This document shows, piece by piece, positions 1 through 9,600 of a stretch of DNA of 64,000 nt. The translations under genes were made by a program, and so were the position numbers. Positions within the stretch are counted from its first letter, which is position 1, and each line of letters begins with the position of its first letter. The DNA comes from JAAYVZ01 sp035384965. Its GTDB lineage: Bacteria > Acidobacteriota > Thermoanaerobaculia > Thermoanaerobaculales > Thermoanaerobaculaceae. The stretch spans positions 62,001-126,000 of the forward strand of contig DAOOJE010000002.1 of NCBI GenBank assembly GCA_035384965.1, written 5' to 3'. The notes under the pieces are model-generated. The model was given only the letters and a program-made list of their open reading frames with translations. It did not search any database and was not told where the DNA came from.

Positions 1-53
1 TCGTGGTCGGCACCCGGGAGCCGGTGTCGGTGCCGAGGGAGCGGGGAAGGTGA
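1..53 (+). CDS. C-terminal end of an unidentified upstream gene (partial)
   Basis: An open frame entering from the left edge (first full codon at base 3) encodes VVGTREPVSVPRERGR and ends with TGA at 51-53. That stop overlaps the GTG start of the next gene in a GTGA arrangement, typical of translational coupling. The visible tail is too short to identify. In many genomes mutL precedes miaA, but this basic, proline-containing tail does not look like a MutL C-terminus. Confidence 0.5.
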   Translation, partial: VVGTREPVSVPRERGR

Positions 54-982
54 GCGAGCTGATCGTCGTGGCCGGTCCCACCGGCGCGGGCAAGACCGTC
101 CTGGGCGCGGCGGTGGCCGAGCGCCTGGGCGGCGAGGTGGTCTCGGCCGATGCGTTCGCGGTGTACCGAGGCCTCGACATCGGCACGGCCAAGCCGCCGC
201 GCGAGTTGCGCGAGCGGGTGCCCCACCACCTGCTCGACATCGCCGACCCGCGCCGGACGTACTCCGCCGGGGCGTTCATCCGCGACGCCGACGCGGCCAT
301 CGCGGCGATCGCGGCCCGTGGCCGGGTGACGGTCGTGGTCGGCGGCACGCACTTTTACGTCCGGGCGCTGCTGCGGGGGCTGTTTTCCGAGCCCCCCAAG
401 GATTCGGCGCTGCGGGCCGAGCTGGAGGCGGAGTGGGAGCGCGACCCCGCGGCGGTGCGCGCCAGATTCGAGCGCGTTGACCCCGAAGCCGCGGCGCGCA
501 TCCCGCCGCGCGATCGCCAGCGCACCCTGCGGGCGCTGGAGGTCTGGGCGGCGACGGGCCGGCCGATGTCCGAACTCTGGCGGCGAGAGCGCCGGGAAGG
601 GTTCCGTTACCGCTATGTGATGCTCGGGGTCGCCCCACCGCGCCCGCAGCTCCATGCTAGGATTGCGGTGCGGGTCGACGCCATGCTGGCAGCGGGGTTG
701 CTCGACGAAGTTCGCACACTGTTGGAGCAGGGCGTGCCTCGGAGCGCGCAGGCGTTCAAGGCGATCGGCTACCGGGAGTGCATGCGGGTGCTGGACGGCA
801 CCTGGAGCCTGGAGCAGGCCCGCGAAGAGATGATCGTGGCCACGCGCCGGCTGGCCAAGCGGCAACTGACATGGTTGCGCAGCGAGCCGGCGGTGGAGTG
901 GCTCGCCGGGTTCGGCGAGGCCGGGGTGGACGAGGTGATGGCAGGGCTGGAGGCGCGCCGTGGAGCAATCGCAGGATCGTAG
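50..982 (+). CDS. miaA: tRNA dimethylallyltransferase MiaA
   Basis: MiaA transfers a dimethylallyl group to N6 of A37 in tRNAs that read UNN codons. The 310-residue length is normal. A P-loop GPTGAGKT lies at residues 9-16. The DIGTAKPP segment follows the family's DSxQ-type motif, here written ADAFAVYRG, so the usual Ser after Asp is Ala. GGTHFYVRALLRGL matches the conserved tRNA/DMAPP region. The GTG start at 50 overlaps the previous stop (GTGA), and the 3' end overlaps the hfq start by 23 bases. The miaA-hfq order is a widespread arrangement and supports both assignments. Confidence 0.95.
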   Translation: MSELIVVAGPTGAGKTVLGAAVAERLGGEVVSADAFAVYRGLDIGTAKPPRELRERVPHHLLDIADPRRTYSAGAFIRDADAAIAAIAARGRVTVVVGGTHFYVRALLRGLFSEPPKDSALRAELEAEWERDPAAVRARFERVDPEAAARIPPRDRQRTLRALEVWAATGRPMSELWRRERREGFRYRYVMLGVAPPRPQLHARIAVRVDAMLAAGLLDEVRTLLEQGVPRSAQAFKAIGYRECMRVLDGTWSLEQAREEMIVATRRLAKRQLTWLRSEPAVEWLAGFGEAGVDEVMAGLEARRGAIAGS

Positions 983-1220
983 CAAGGCAGCGGTCAACGT
1001 CCAGGACAGCTTCTTCTACGCCCTCCGCCGGGAGGGCAAGACCATCCACGTGTACTTGCTGACCGGCAAGCGCGTGACCGGCGTGCTCCGTCGCTTCGAC
1101 CGCTACGCGCTGGTCGTGGAAAGCCACGGGCTCGAGAACCTCATCTACAAGCACTCGGTGGCGACCGTGTGCCTCGCCCGCGGCGGCGACGGTGAGCACC
1201 TTGCGGCGAGCGCCGAGTAG
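960..1220 (+). CDS. hfq: RNA chaperone Hfq
   Basis: Hfq is a hexameric Sm-like RNA chaperone that pairs small RNAs with mRNAs. The protein has 86 residues. The Sm1 segment begins at NVQDSFFYALRR (about 13-24) with the conserved Gln-Asp pair, continues through VYLLTGKRVTGVLRRFDRY, and the Sm2 motif YKHSVATV is at residues 63-70. A short acidic tail follows. The GTG start is chosen because GGAGG sits six bases upstream inside the end of miaA. The gene overlaps miaA by 23 bases and the next lipoprotein gene by 29 bases, so translation of the three is probably coupled. Confidence 0.95.
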   Translation: MEQSQDRSKAAVNVQDSFFYALRREGKTIHVYLLTGKRVTGVLRRFDRYALVVESHGLENLIYKHSVATVCLARGGDGEHLAASAE

Positions 1221-2433
1221 GATCGGGCTGGTCCTCCTCGTCGGGCTGGTGGCGGCATGCCGGACAGCTGCGCCGCCGGCGAGGATCGGCCGGGTGCCGG
1301 ACCCCTTGCTCGGCCCCGTGCCCGGGGCCGCTCTCAGCGACGAGCAGAAGGCCTCGGTGCAGCGGGCGGTCGCGATTGCCGAGCGGGGGGAGTTCCTGCG
1401 CGCCGCACGCGAACTCGAGGCGCTGCCGGCGGCCCACCCGGCGGTGCGGCTGGCGGCGGCCGAAATCGTGTTCCTGCAAGGAGGCGCGGCCTCGGCCGCA
1501 GCCGAGAAGCTGGTCTCCGAGCACCCCGGGTACGCGGCGGCTTGGGGGTTGCTGGCGCTCGCACACCAGCGCGAGGGAGAGGTCCGGAAGGCCGTGGCGG
1601 TAGCGCGCCGTGCGGCCGACCTGGGGCTGGTCGGCGACTGGGGACGGCGGGCCGACGAATGGGAGAAGGGGCTCACCGACCGTCTTCTCGCCGAGGGGAC
1701 AGCGCTGCTCCAGCGTGGCGACGCGGCGGGTGCGCTCCGCATCGCCAGCGAGGTGCTGTCCGCCACGCCCACCGTGGCGGCAGCGCGCATGCTGGCCACG
1801 CGGGCCCACCTCGCGATGGGGCAGGCCAAGGCCGCAGCCGGGCTGGTGCCGGCGTTGCCGGACACCGAGGAAGGGCTGGAGTTGAAGGGACAGGTGGCGG
1901 AGCGGTTGGGCCAGTGGGACCTCGCGGTCGAGTTCTACTCCCGTCTCGGCGCCTCGAACCCCCGCAAGTGCGAGCTGCTGCGCACCGCGCGCGAGCAGTT
2001 GAGGCTCGTCAACGCGCCGCCCTACCTGACACGGGCCCTGGCTGCCCCGGCCCTGACCCGCAAGGGGCTGGCCGCGATCCTGGCCTGGAAGGTGCCGCAG
2101 CTCGCCGAGAAGGCGACGGGCACGGTGCCGGTGTTCGAGGACATCGTGCACCTGCAGGAACGGCGCGACATCATCACGGCGGTGCGGAGCGGGGTCATGC
2201 TCGGAGACGCGGTCACCCGCAGGTTCGGCGCCGAGCACGGGGTGACGCCGCGGGAGCTGCAGGCGGTGCTGGGGCGCCTGGCCACCCTGCTCGGGCGCCG
2301 GCCGCTCGTCTGGTGTAACGGCAACGATGCGGACGACTGTGTGAGCCTGCCGTCGACGGTGAGCGGGGCCGCGGCAGCGGCGCTCGTGGAGCGGCAGGCC
2401 ACAGGGGAGGACACGCCATGCCGGCCTCGGTAG
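1192..2433 (+). CDS. TPR-type lipoprotein with a degenerate SLH-like tail
   Basis: The 413-residue product starts with a lipoprotein signal: a basic N-terminus, a hydrophobic run and the lipobox VAAC with the acylated Cys at residue 23. The body is made of Ala/Leu-rich helical pairs resembling tetratricopeptide repeats, for example the stretch around AAWGLLALAHQREGE. The C-terminal part around VFEDIVHLQERRDIITAV and VTPRELQAVLGRLATLLG resembles a weak S-layer-homology module. It is probably an envelope protein with a scaffolding role, but no precise function can be given. The GTG start overlaps hfq by 29 bases and lacks a strong ribosome site, so it likely depends on coupling. Its 3' end overlaps the regulator gene by 16 bases. 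Confidence 0.8.
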   Translation: MSTLRRAPSRIGLVLLVGLVAACRTAAPPARIGRVPDPLLGPVPGAALSDEQKASVQRAVAIAERGEFLRAARELEALPAAHPAVRLAAAEIVFLQGGAASAAAEKLVSEHPGYAAAWGLLALAHQREGEVRKAVAVARRAADLGLVGDWGRRADEWEKGLTDRLLAEGTALLQRGDAAGALRIASEVLSATPTVAAARMLATRAHLAMGQAKAAAGLVPALPDTEEGLELKGQVAERLGQWDLAVEFYSRLGASNPRKCELLRTAREQLRLVNAPPYLTRALAAPALTRKGLAAILAWKVPQLAEKATGTVPVFEDIVHLQERRDIITAVRSGVMLGDAVTRRFGAEHGVTPRELQAVLGRLATLLGRRPLVWCNGNDADDCVSLPSTVSGAAAAALVERQATGEDTPCRPR

Positions 2434-3101
2434 CGGAGCTGCTTGCAGCCAACCCCCTGTTCGGCGAGCTGGCGCCGTCCGAGCTCGCGGCGCTCGCGGC
2501 GGCGGCGGAAAGGCACGAGTTCGGGCGCGACGAGGCGATCTTCACGATGCAGCAGCCGGCGGACAGCCTCTACGTGCTGGTGAGCGGCCGGGTCAAGGTC
2601 TGCGTGTCGACCGCGGCTGGCAAGGAGATCATCCTCGCCACGCTCGGCCCCGGCCAGTTCGTGGGCGAGATGGCGCTGCTCGACAACGAGCCGCGCTCGG
2701 CGAGCGTCGTGACGCAGCTTCCCACCACGGCGTACCGCATCCGGCGCGCCGACTTCGAACGGCTCCTCGAGGTGTACCCCTCGATTGCGCGCAAGCTGCT
2801 GCGCGAGCTGTCGATGCGGCTGCGCCGCGCGAACGCGCAGATGGAGTCGTTGGTGACGCTGGACGTGATCGGCCGGCTGGCCCGCTACTTCATCGATCTG
2901 GCACGGCAGCACGGGCAGGTGCTCGGCAACGGCTGGGTGGCGGTGCGGCGCCCCACGCACCAGGACATTGCCGCCTCGGTCGGCACCTCTCGTGAGACCG
3001 TGACCCGGCTCATGACCGAGCTCGAGAACCGCGGCCTGGTGGTCAACGAGGGCAAGATGAGCTACCTGCGCGAGGAGGCGCTGGCCGAGGAGGGGCTCTG
3101 A
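2418..3101 (+). CDS. Crp/Fnr-family transcriptional regulator
   Basis: A 227-residue regulator with an N-terminal cyclic-nucleotide-binding-type beta barrel (about residues 10-125, with GQFVGEMALLDNEPRSASV matching the phosphate-binding cassette) and a C-terminal winged helix-turn-helix whose recognition helix is in THQDIAASVGTSRETVTRL. The cassette GEMALLDNEPRSA is close to the cAMP-binding consensus, so a nucleotide ligand is plausible. No FNR-type cysteine cluster is visible. The ATG at 2418 has GGGGAGG seven bases upstream and lies inside the end of the lipoprotein gene. Its targets are unknown. Confidence 0.9.
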   Translation: MPASVAELLAANPLFGELAPSELAALAAAAERHEFGRDEAIFTMQQPADSLYVLVSGRVKVCVSTAAGKEIILATLGPGQFVGEMALLDNEPRSASVVTQLPTTAYRIRRADFERLLEVYPSIARKLLRELSMRLRRANAQMESLVTLDVIGRLARYFIDLARQHGQVLGNGWVAVRRPTHQDIAASVGTSRETVTRLMTELENRGLVVNEGKMSYLREEALAEEGL

Positions 3102-3102
3102 C

Positions 3103-3783
3103 GTGGCGGGTCAGCGTCTCCAAGACACCGACCCGAGCCTCGTCCGCGACGAGCCGAGCGGCGTCCACAAGCGGGCGCCGGTCGCCCAGCGCGCCGCCAG
3201 GGAGGTGCGGGACGTCCTCCGGCCGTTCACGATTCCCAACGGCATCACCCTGGTGCGGCTCGCTCTCGTGCCGTTCTTCATCCTCGCGGTCGTCGAGGGC
3301 AAGTACCCGGTGGCGCTGGCCGTGTTCCTCGCCGCGGGGATCTCGGACGGCCTCGACGGGTGGCTGGCGCGATCGCTCGGCATGCGCTCGCTGCTCGGGT
3401 CCTACCTCGACCCCATCGCCGACAAGGCGCTGCTGGTCTCGGCGTTCGTGGTGCTCACTTGGCCGCAGCTCGGCACCGTCCGCATCCCGCTCTGGCTCAC
3501 GGTGCTGGCGCTTTCGCGCGACTTCCTCATCGTGCTGACGGCGCTGGTGCTCTACCTCGCGACCAGCGTTCGGGCGTTCCCCCCTTCGATCTGGGGCAAG
3601 GCCACGACCGTCATGCACATCGTCACCGTTGGACTGGTGCTCGTCGCCAACATCTGGAGGGTGCCCGACCCGGTGCTGCTCGGCTGCTTTTACCTCGCTC
3701 TCGGCCTGACGCTGCTGTCCGGCGTCGACTACATCCGCCGCGCCTCCCTGCTCATGGAGCAGCAACCGCCGACAGAGAGTTGA
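3103..3783 (+). CDS. pgsA: CDP-diacylglycerol--glycerol-3-phosphate phosphatidyltransferase (PgsA-like)
   Basis: This integral membrane enzyme of the CDP-alcohol phosphatidyltransferase family condenses CDP-diacylglycerol with an alcohol, most likely glycerol-3-phosphate. The family signature D-x2-D-G-x2-A-R-x8-G-x3-D-x3-D is complete at residues 82-107, starting DGLDGWLAR and ending YLDPIAD. Several hydrophobic segments surround it. The first 40 residues are polar and extend the usual N-terminus; a later start near residue 40 is not excluded. The GTG start follows the regulator stop by one base. PgsA is favoured over other members by general likeness; PssA-like or CLS-like roles are possible. 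Confidence 0.85.
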   Translation: MAGQRLQDTDPSLVRDEPSGVHKRAPVAQRAAREVRDVLRPFTIPNGITLVRLALVPFFILAVVEGKYPVALAVFLAAGISDGLDGWLARSLGMRSLLGSYLDPIADKALLVSAFVVLTWPQLGTVRIPLWLTVLALSRDFLIVLTALVLYLATSVRAFPPSIWGKATTVMHIVTVGLVLVANIWRVPDPVLLGCFYLALGLTLLSGVDYIRRASLLMEQQPPTES

Positions 3784-3867
3784 TGGTTGGCAGTCGTTAG
3801 CTGGTGGCTCCCCCGCCCAGCCCGGGCCGGTTTTCAACTGACAACCAACAACCACAAGCCATCAACT
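3778..3867. terminator. Inverted repeat between convergent genes, possible bidirectional terminator
   Basis: AGTTGATGG at 3778-3786 is repeated in inverted form as CCATCAACT at 3859-3867. The right arm lies in an unusually AT-rich stretch of imperfect caac/cca words (CAACTGACAACCAACAACC). The pair lies at the end of the pgsA-like gene and just before the tssA stop, where the two operons converge. The loop is long (about 72 bases) and no U-run follows, so termination is only a possibility. Confidence 0.3.
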
Positions 3868-3874
3868 GTCCCAA

Positions 3875-5557
3875 TCAGCGGAGCATCTCCTCGACGACCG
3901 CGGCGGCGCGCATGTCGAGGCGGAACAGCCGGGCTTTCAGCTTCTCGACCTCGGCGCGCAGCGCCTCGCGGTTTTCGGTCTTGCGGTCCTTGGCGAGGCG
4001 GGCGTAGCACAGCGCCGTGAGCTGCAGGACCTGGATCGCCGTCTCCGGCTCCCAGCGCTCGAACGTGAACGACTCCATGTCGCGCCCCAGCTCCTCGAGC
4101 AAGGTCCTGGCCCACCCCTCCTGCTCGGCCTGGAGGCACACCTGGGCGGCGTCGAGCCTGGCGCGAAAGCGCGCCCTTGTGCTGCTGGCCCGCTCGATCC
4201 CGCGCTGCAGGATCTCGAGCGCCTGGGCCAGCCGCTTCTTGCCGAACAGCTCGCGGGCCTGGGCGATCTCCGCGGCCTCGAGCGACGGCGTCTCGCCGCT
4301 GCTCCCGCCGGTGACCATCGTGAGCGTTGGACCCTGTGCTGCGGCCGCCTCCTCGAGCCACGCCCGGGTGCGCTCGGCGGCAAAAGGGGTGCCGTCGGCG
4401 AACGACAGGCCTGGAATCCCCGGCATCCGCTCGAGGAGCTGCGCGCACGCCTGCTGGATGACCTCGGCTGCCGCCTTTCCGCGCGCTGGGTCGAGCGCCT
4501 GCACGGCGGTGGCGGTGTAGAACTGCAGGTCGAGCCAGAACAGCCCGGCTGGTTCGCCGAACGCCCCCTCGCTCGCCTGCAGGAGGTCGTGCCACCGCCC
4601 CGACGAGAACGCGCCGTCGAGCGCGGTCCTCGCCTGCGGCCGCGGCGGCGGGATGCGGGTGCGCCCGGTGGCGGGATCCGCCGGCGGGGGGCCGGGGAGG
4701 TCGTCCCAGCGCAGCGCCCGGTTGATGCGAAGGTGCGCGGGGTTGACGGGGTCGGCCTGGCGCCAGGCGGCCAAGAGCGGGGCGAAGGCGGTCTTGAGGT
4801 CGTCGAGCGAGGCGCCGGCAGGCGCCGGCGACGGTGGCACGACGACCGCCGGAGCGGACGGCGCAGGCACGGGGGTCGGGTGCGCCGGTGCCGGTGGGCC
4901 CTGGGGTGCCGGGGCAGGCGCTGCGGCCGGGACGGCCTGGGCGGCGGGGGCCGGCGCCGCCGCGGGCGCCGGCGCTGCCTCGGCCGGGGAAGCCGGTGGT
5001 GCCGTCACGGCGCGCGCCGAGACCGCCGCCAAGAGTTCGCCGAACGAGGGTGCCTCGTGCATGAGCCTGGATTCGGCGATCTCCTGCAGCCGGGTCAGGG
5101 TGGCGCGAATCGCGCCCACAGCCTCCTGCTCGTCGGGTCCCGCCGGGCGGTCCTCCACGAGCGGAGTGAGTCGGGTCGCCAGCCACTCGAGGGCGGTGAC
5201 GCGGGTGCGCGGCCGCGCGGCCGGCGGGAACACCCCGTCCCAGTGGTCGCCGGCGAGGCCGGCCACGATCGCGAGCCCGTCGGCCAGCCCCTTGTACCCC
5301 TCGGTCACGAACAGGGCGAGCGCGAGGTAGGAGGCCGTCGTGAGGTCCTTCGACTTCGTGCCCAGGATCTCGAGGCACCACCCCCGCACGGCCTTCCAGT
5401 CCACGCCGCCCTGTGTCGAGCTGTGGGCCGTGAGCTTCTGGATCTCGGCCCGCAGATCGAAAAACGTCGAGTCACCCTTCGGGTCCTCCCCGTACTTCGC
5501 CGCGCCCCCGAAGAGCGTGAGGCACTTTTCGAGGTCGCCCCCCAGCACGTAGGCCAT
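3875..5557 (-). CDS. tssA: Type VI secretion protein TssA (short VasJ-like form)
   Basis: TssA caps and organises assembly of the type VI sheath. The 560-residue protein has an ImpA-type N-terminal domain (about residues 5-165, with YGEDPKGDSTFFDLRAEIQKL matching GxDPRxDxxF), a Pro/Ala-rich linker around 185-235, and a C-terminal helical region (about 370-560) resembling the VasJ/short TssA C-domain, with LLEELGRDMESFTFERWEP near its end. The ATG at 5557 is chosen over the GTG six codons upstream because GGAGG lies six bases before it. It is the last gene of the leftward operon, 118 bases after tagF; that gap shows only short GC-rich inverted repeats. Confidence 0.88.
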   Translation of the reverse strand: MAYVLGGDLEKCLTLFGGAAKYGEDPKGDSTFFDLRAEIQKLTAHSSTQGGVDWKAVRGWCLEILGTKSKDLTTASYLALALFVTEGYKGLADGLAIVAGLAGDHWDGVFPPAARPRTRVTALEWLATRLTPLVEDRPAGPDEQEAVGAIRATLTRLQEIAESRLMHEAPSFGELLAAVSARAVTAPPASPAEAAPAPAAAPAPAAQAVPAAAPAPAPQGPPAPAHPTPVPAPSAPAVVVPPSPAPAGASLDDLKTAFAPLLAAWRQADPVNPAHLRINRALRWDDLPGPPPADPATGRTRIPPPRPQARTALDGAFSSGRWHDLLQASEGAFGEPAGLFWLDLQFYTATAVQALDPARGKAAAEVIQQACAQLLERMPGIPGLSFADGTPFAAERTRAWLEEAAAAQGPTLTMVTGGSSGETPSLEAAEIAQARELFGKKRLAQALEILQRGIERASSTRARFRARLDAAQVCLQAEQEGWARTLLEELGRDMESFTFERWEPETAIQVLQLTALCYARLAKDRKTENREALRAEVEKLKARLFRLDMRAAAVVEEMLR

Positions 5558-5675
5558 GCGTCCTCCCTCAGTCACGACTGCATCGCCTCATGATGCACCA
5601 AGTCGGAACGTGAGTGGAAGGCGGCACGAGGCACACGAGTGACGAGGTGGCGGCCCGGGACCGCCCGACGCGAGA

Positions 5676-6626
5676 TCAGGCGGGGATGAGGTCGGCGAGG
5701 GGGCGGTCGGGGAGGGGCTGCGGGTCGCCGGCGCCGGGGACGTCGTGACGGAGGTCCTCGACGAACTCGTAGCCGCGGCAGGCGGGGTTGAACAGCAGCG
5801 CGTCGTCGGGGCGCAGCTCCCGCTGCACGAGCACGAGGCCGGCGTCCGGTTCGGTGAGAGGCAGCAAGATCGAGATGGGCGCCTGCTTGCGGGGCTCGGC
5901 GCCGGCCAGCAGCGCGGTCCAGAGCAGCGCCTGGGTGGCTGCGGCCGGCTCGGGAGCCACCGGGATGCGGGCGGCGAGCCGGCCGCTGGCCTGTTGGCGG
6001 CCGAGGAATGCGAGCAGCGCCGGCCACTGCTGCTCCGCGCCCTCGCCGTACATCCCCCGGGCGAGGGCTGCCACCGTCAGCCCGTCGAGGTCGGAGCGGA
6101 GCGAGGCGAGGACGCCGTCGTGCTCGGTGACCGAGGCGCGCACCACGAGGTCGCGAGCGCGGGCGTAGAACGACTCGACGCCGTCGACGTTGGCCAGGAT
6201 CCGGTCGGCTTCGAGCAGGGCAGGCAGCACCTGGGCGAGGGCGTGCAGGTTGGCGAGCGCCCGTCCGGCGCCCCTGCCCGCTGGCTGCGAGACGAACAGC
6301 ACGAGTGGGAAGCGGCGCAGGCCGCCGGAGTCGTGGCTGCCCCGCATCCTCCCGAGCACCGCGCCGTCGGCGCCCGGCAGGTACAGCACGAAGCCGTGGG
6401 GCGGCAGGTCCGCCTCGCGGCTGACGGCGTCGGCCTCCCAGAACCGCGAGAAGCCGCGGTCGAGCCAGGCCCGGAACGCCGTGGCCTCCGGGCCTGTCGC
6501 GTTGGCTCGCAAGAAGTCCTTGTAGAAAGGGAGCTTGCCGTAGATCCTCAGGGGTAGTTCGACCCGCTTCGGCCCTCCCATGAGGGTCTGGAAGAACCCG
6601 GAGCCAGGCGGGCTAAACCTCGCCAC
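5676..6626 (-). CDS. tagF: Type VI secretion-associated protein TagF
   Basis: TagF proteins repress or tune type VI secretion after translation. The 316-residue product has the conserved start GKLPFYKDFLRAN (about residues 30-42) followed by FRAWLDRGFSRFWEA and PHGFVLYLPGADGAVLGRM, typical of the family. The GTG start has GGGGGAG three bases upstream and lies inside the end of tssM, overlapping it by 14 bases, so the two are coupled. TagF often occurs with or fused to the PppA phosphatase. No PppA or PpkA is in this window. Confidence 0.92.
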   Translation of the reverse strand: MARFSPPGSGFFQTLMGGPKRVELPLRIYGKLPFYKDFLRANATGPEATAFRAWLDRGFSRFWEADAVSREADLPPHGFVLYLPGADGAVLGRMRGSHDSGGLRRFPLVLFVSQPAGRGAGRALANLHALAQVLPALLEADRILANVDGVESFYARARDLVVRASVTEHDGVLASLRSDLDGLTVAALARGMYGEGAEQQWPALLAFLGRQQASGRLAARIPVAPEPAAATQALLWTALLAGAEPRKQAPISILLPLTEPDAGLVLVQRELRPDDALLFNPACRGYEFVEDLRHDVPGAGDPQPLPDRPLADLIPA

Positions 6627-9600
6627 CGGCTCCCCCCTCCGGCAGCACCGCCGGCAGGGGACGGTCGAACGTCATTTCGAACAACCCTTCCGGCCGCAGG
6701 TCGGGGCGCTCGAAGTCCGGAATCTCGATGCGCACCGTCCACACCTTGTTGTCTTGCCGGGGCCGGCCCTCGGCGGCCAGCAGCACGTAGTAGACGAGCT
6801 TGAGCGGGCCGCCGCGCAGGTCCACGCGCCCCACCCAGCCGTTGCGGTCCTCGTTGGTGCCGACGATGGCGAGCGGCCGGTCCTCGAAGAGCAGCGGCAG
6901 CGCCGGGGTGGCCACCGCCGGGTTCGAGGGGCGGATGACGTTGGGGCCGAAGAGGTCGACGCGCCCCACGCGCTCGCCGATGAACGTCCGGCCGGCGCCG
7001 CGCCCGCGCTCGAGCAGGCGGATCGTGACCTCGGGCTTACGCCCGCGCTCGGCCCGGTCCTCGGGGTAGAGGAACGCCTGCCAGCGGCGCATCGCCCGCA
7101 GCCGGTCCTTGTCCTCGCCCACGAAGTCCACGAGCTTTTCTTCCCCATCGACGATGGGCAGCAGGGCGAACTCGGAGAAAAGCCGGTCGAACGTCTCGTC
7201 CTCGTAGAGGAGCTGGTCGAGCGCCTCGCGGCTCGCGGTCTCGAGCGTCAGCGCGACGGCGGCCTCGCGCCGCGTCGTGTCGAGCGTGATCGGCCCCCAC
7301 GGTTCGCTGGCCACACCGCGCTGCGGGCCGCGGGCGAAGGCCTCGCGCAGGCGACGCAGGGCGCGCTCGGAAATGAACGGAAAGCGGTCGGCGCAGCAGC
7401 GATCGACGCGGCGCCACAGCTCCCTCGAGCGCTCCTGGTACTCGGGCCGGATGTCCTTGACGAGCAGCTCGGCGGCCTTGGCCTCGACCGGCCTGAAGCG
7501 GTCCGCCTCCGGCACGCCGCGCAGACGCGGGTTGGCGGAAAAGCCGTGGAAGTCGGCGAGCAGCGCCTTGTCGGCGGCGATCTGCTTCCAGGCGCGCAGG
7601 GCGGTCTCCTCGAGCCCGGACACACAGCGCTGGAACGCCTGTGCTGCCCGCACCAGCTCATCCGGCGGGCCTGCCGAAGAGCCGCGGCCTCGCCCGCCGC
7701 CCTCGCGCAGCAGCGGCCGCAGGGCGTCGTTCTCCCGCACGTACTCCTGGATGTCGTCGACCGAAAGCCCGCCGCCGCCTCCGCCGCCGCCTTCCGTCAC
7801 CACCCGCCAACTACGCATCTCGCGCACGAACTCGCCCCACGCGTAGGCGCGCATGGCGCGCTCCGGATAGGCGAGCGACGGTCCGCCACCGCCGCCGGAG
7901 CGTCCCAGCATGGCGCGCAGGTAGTCGTACAGCGCGGAGTTGACCGCGTCCACGCCGCGGCTGACCTCCTCCTGGCCGCGAATCGGCTCGAAGCTGCGGC
8001 GCGCCCAGTTGACGAACGAGTTGGCGGCGGGGACGTTGTTGGAAGCGTAGTACTTGGTGAAGCAGTCGGTGCAGCCGCGGAAGACCTGGTCGGCGAAGAA
8101 CGACGCCACGGGCGGCACGGTGCGCGCCGCGAGCGCCAGCGCCGCGAGCTCGCGTGTCTTGCGCGCGGTGCGTGCCGGCTCGAACTCGCGCGGCGGGTTG
8201 GCGGCGTCCCACGTCGCCACGGCCTCTGCCGGTGCCAGCACCAGCTTCTCCTGGTCCTTGTAGAAGCGCCCCACCTCGTCCAGCCGCTCTCTCGCCGAGC
8301 CGAGCCCGGCGAGCGTGCCCTCGAGCTTGGTGGTCGCGGTCGTGATCTCGGCGGCGTCGGCGAGCTTGACGAGATCGGCCCAGGCAGCCCGGAGCTTGCC
8401 GGCGTTTTCCGACCAGCCGACCCCGGCGCCCTGGCCGGGGGTCTCGACGTAAAGGTGGCGGTAGTCCTCGCGACGCCCCACCAGCGCTTCCCACTCGGCA
8501 GGAATGCCCGAGCAGCGCCCGGCGTCCATGCCGGCGCGCGAGGAAATCGCGGTGAGTGCGGCGTGGTCCTCGCGGCAGTTGGCGACCCAGTCGGCGACGG
8601 TGAGGCCGGGCCGGCGCACCGCCGACTCCGGCCGCTCGCCCTTCATGATCGCGGCGCCGTCATCGTAGTTCTCGACGAAACGGCGGCCGGTGTCGACGAA
8701 GGTGCCGAGCGCCGCCTGCGCGGGGCGGAACGCGTCGATGCGCAGGACTTCCGCCTGCACGTCGGCAAAGGTCTTGAGGTACAGCGTCGGTTCCCAGCGG
8801 CCCAGGTTGCGCGCCGTCCAGAACTCGCGCATCGCCCGGCGGCAGCCCGCCGGCTCCGGGGTGGCGGTCGAGGCGACCGCCGGCCGGGCGGCCACGGCGG
8901 CGCGGAAGATGGCGTCGACCTCGGCGGCGTTGACGGGGCCGGAAAGCCAGTCGTCGATTTCCTTGCCGCGGGTCGTCGGGTCGAGTCCGCGGGTGCGCAG
9001 GCAGAGCGCCAAGATCGGCTCGATCCGCAGCTCCCGGCGCAGCTCCGGCAGCCGCTCTGGCTGGTTGCCGGCCCGGTGCTCGGCCATCCGCAGCAGGGCG
9101 GCGAATCCACGATGCAGCGACTCGTAGTCCTGGTAGTGCGCCGACCACTTGAGGGCCTGGGCGCGGGCGTCGAATGAGGCGAGAAGCTGCGGCAGCACGC
9201 CATTGGCCAGGAGCTGCCCCTGCACGGCCGGGATGAGCTTCTCGGTGATCTCGTTGCGCGCCCCGCCGCGCAGCATCAGCCGCATGAGCCAGCGGGACTC
9301 GGCGAGGTGCCGCTTGTGCCGCTCGAGGCGATCGACGAGCTCCCAGCTCTGCTGGAGCGTGCACGGCCTGGCCGGGTCGAGGCACATCCTCGCGTCGGCC
9401 ACTGCCTTGTCGATCGGCCGCAGCCGGGTGTAGAGGTTGAACGCGGCCATGCCGAGCGCTCCCACCAAGAGCGGGATGACCACGGCGGCGAGCCCGTAGA
9501 GGACGTAGCGGTTGACGCGGTCGCGCTTTTGCGCCGCCCGGGTGCGGGCGATGAGGCCCTGCTCGACGAACGCCTTCTTCTCGTAGAAGTCGCGGATGAA

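Noticed and set aside
6580..9177. An 865-codon plus-strand frame opposite tssM, and similar long frames at 8660-11275 (-) and 9784-10812 (+).
   Set aside because: These are shadow frames of tssM with Arg/Ala/Gly-rich, non-protein-like translations and no ribosome sites.
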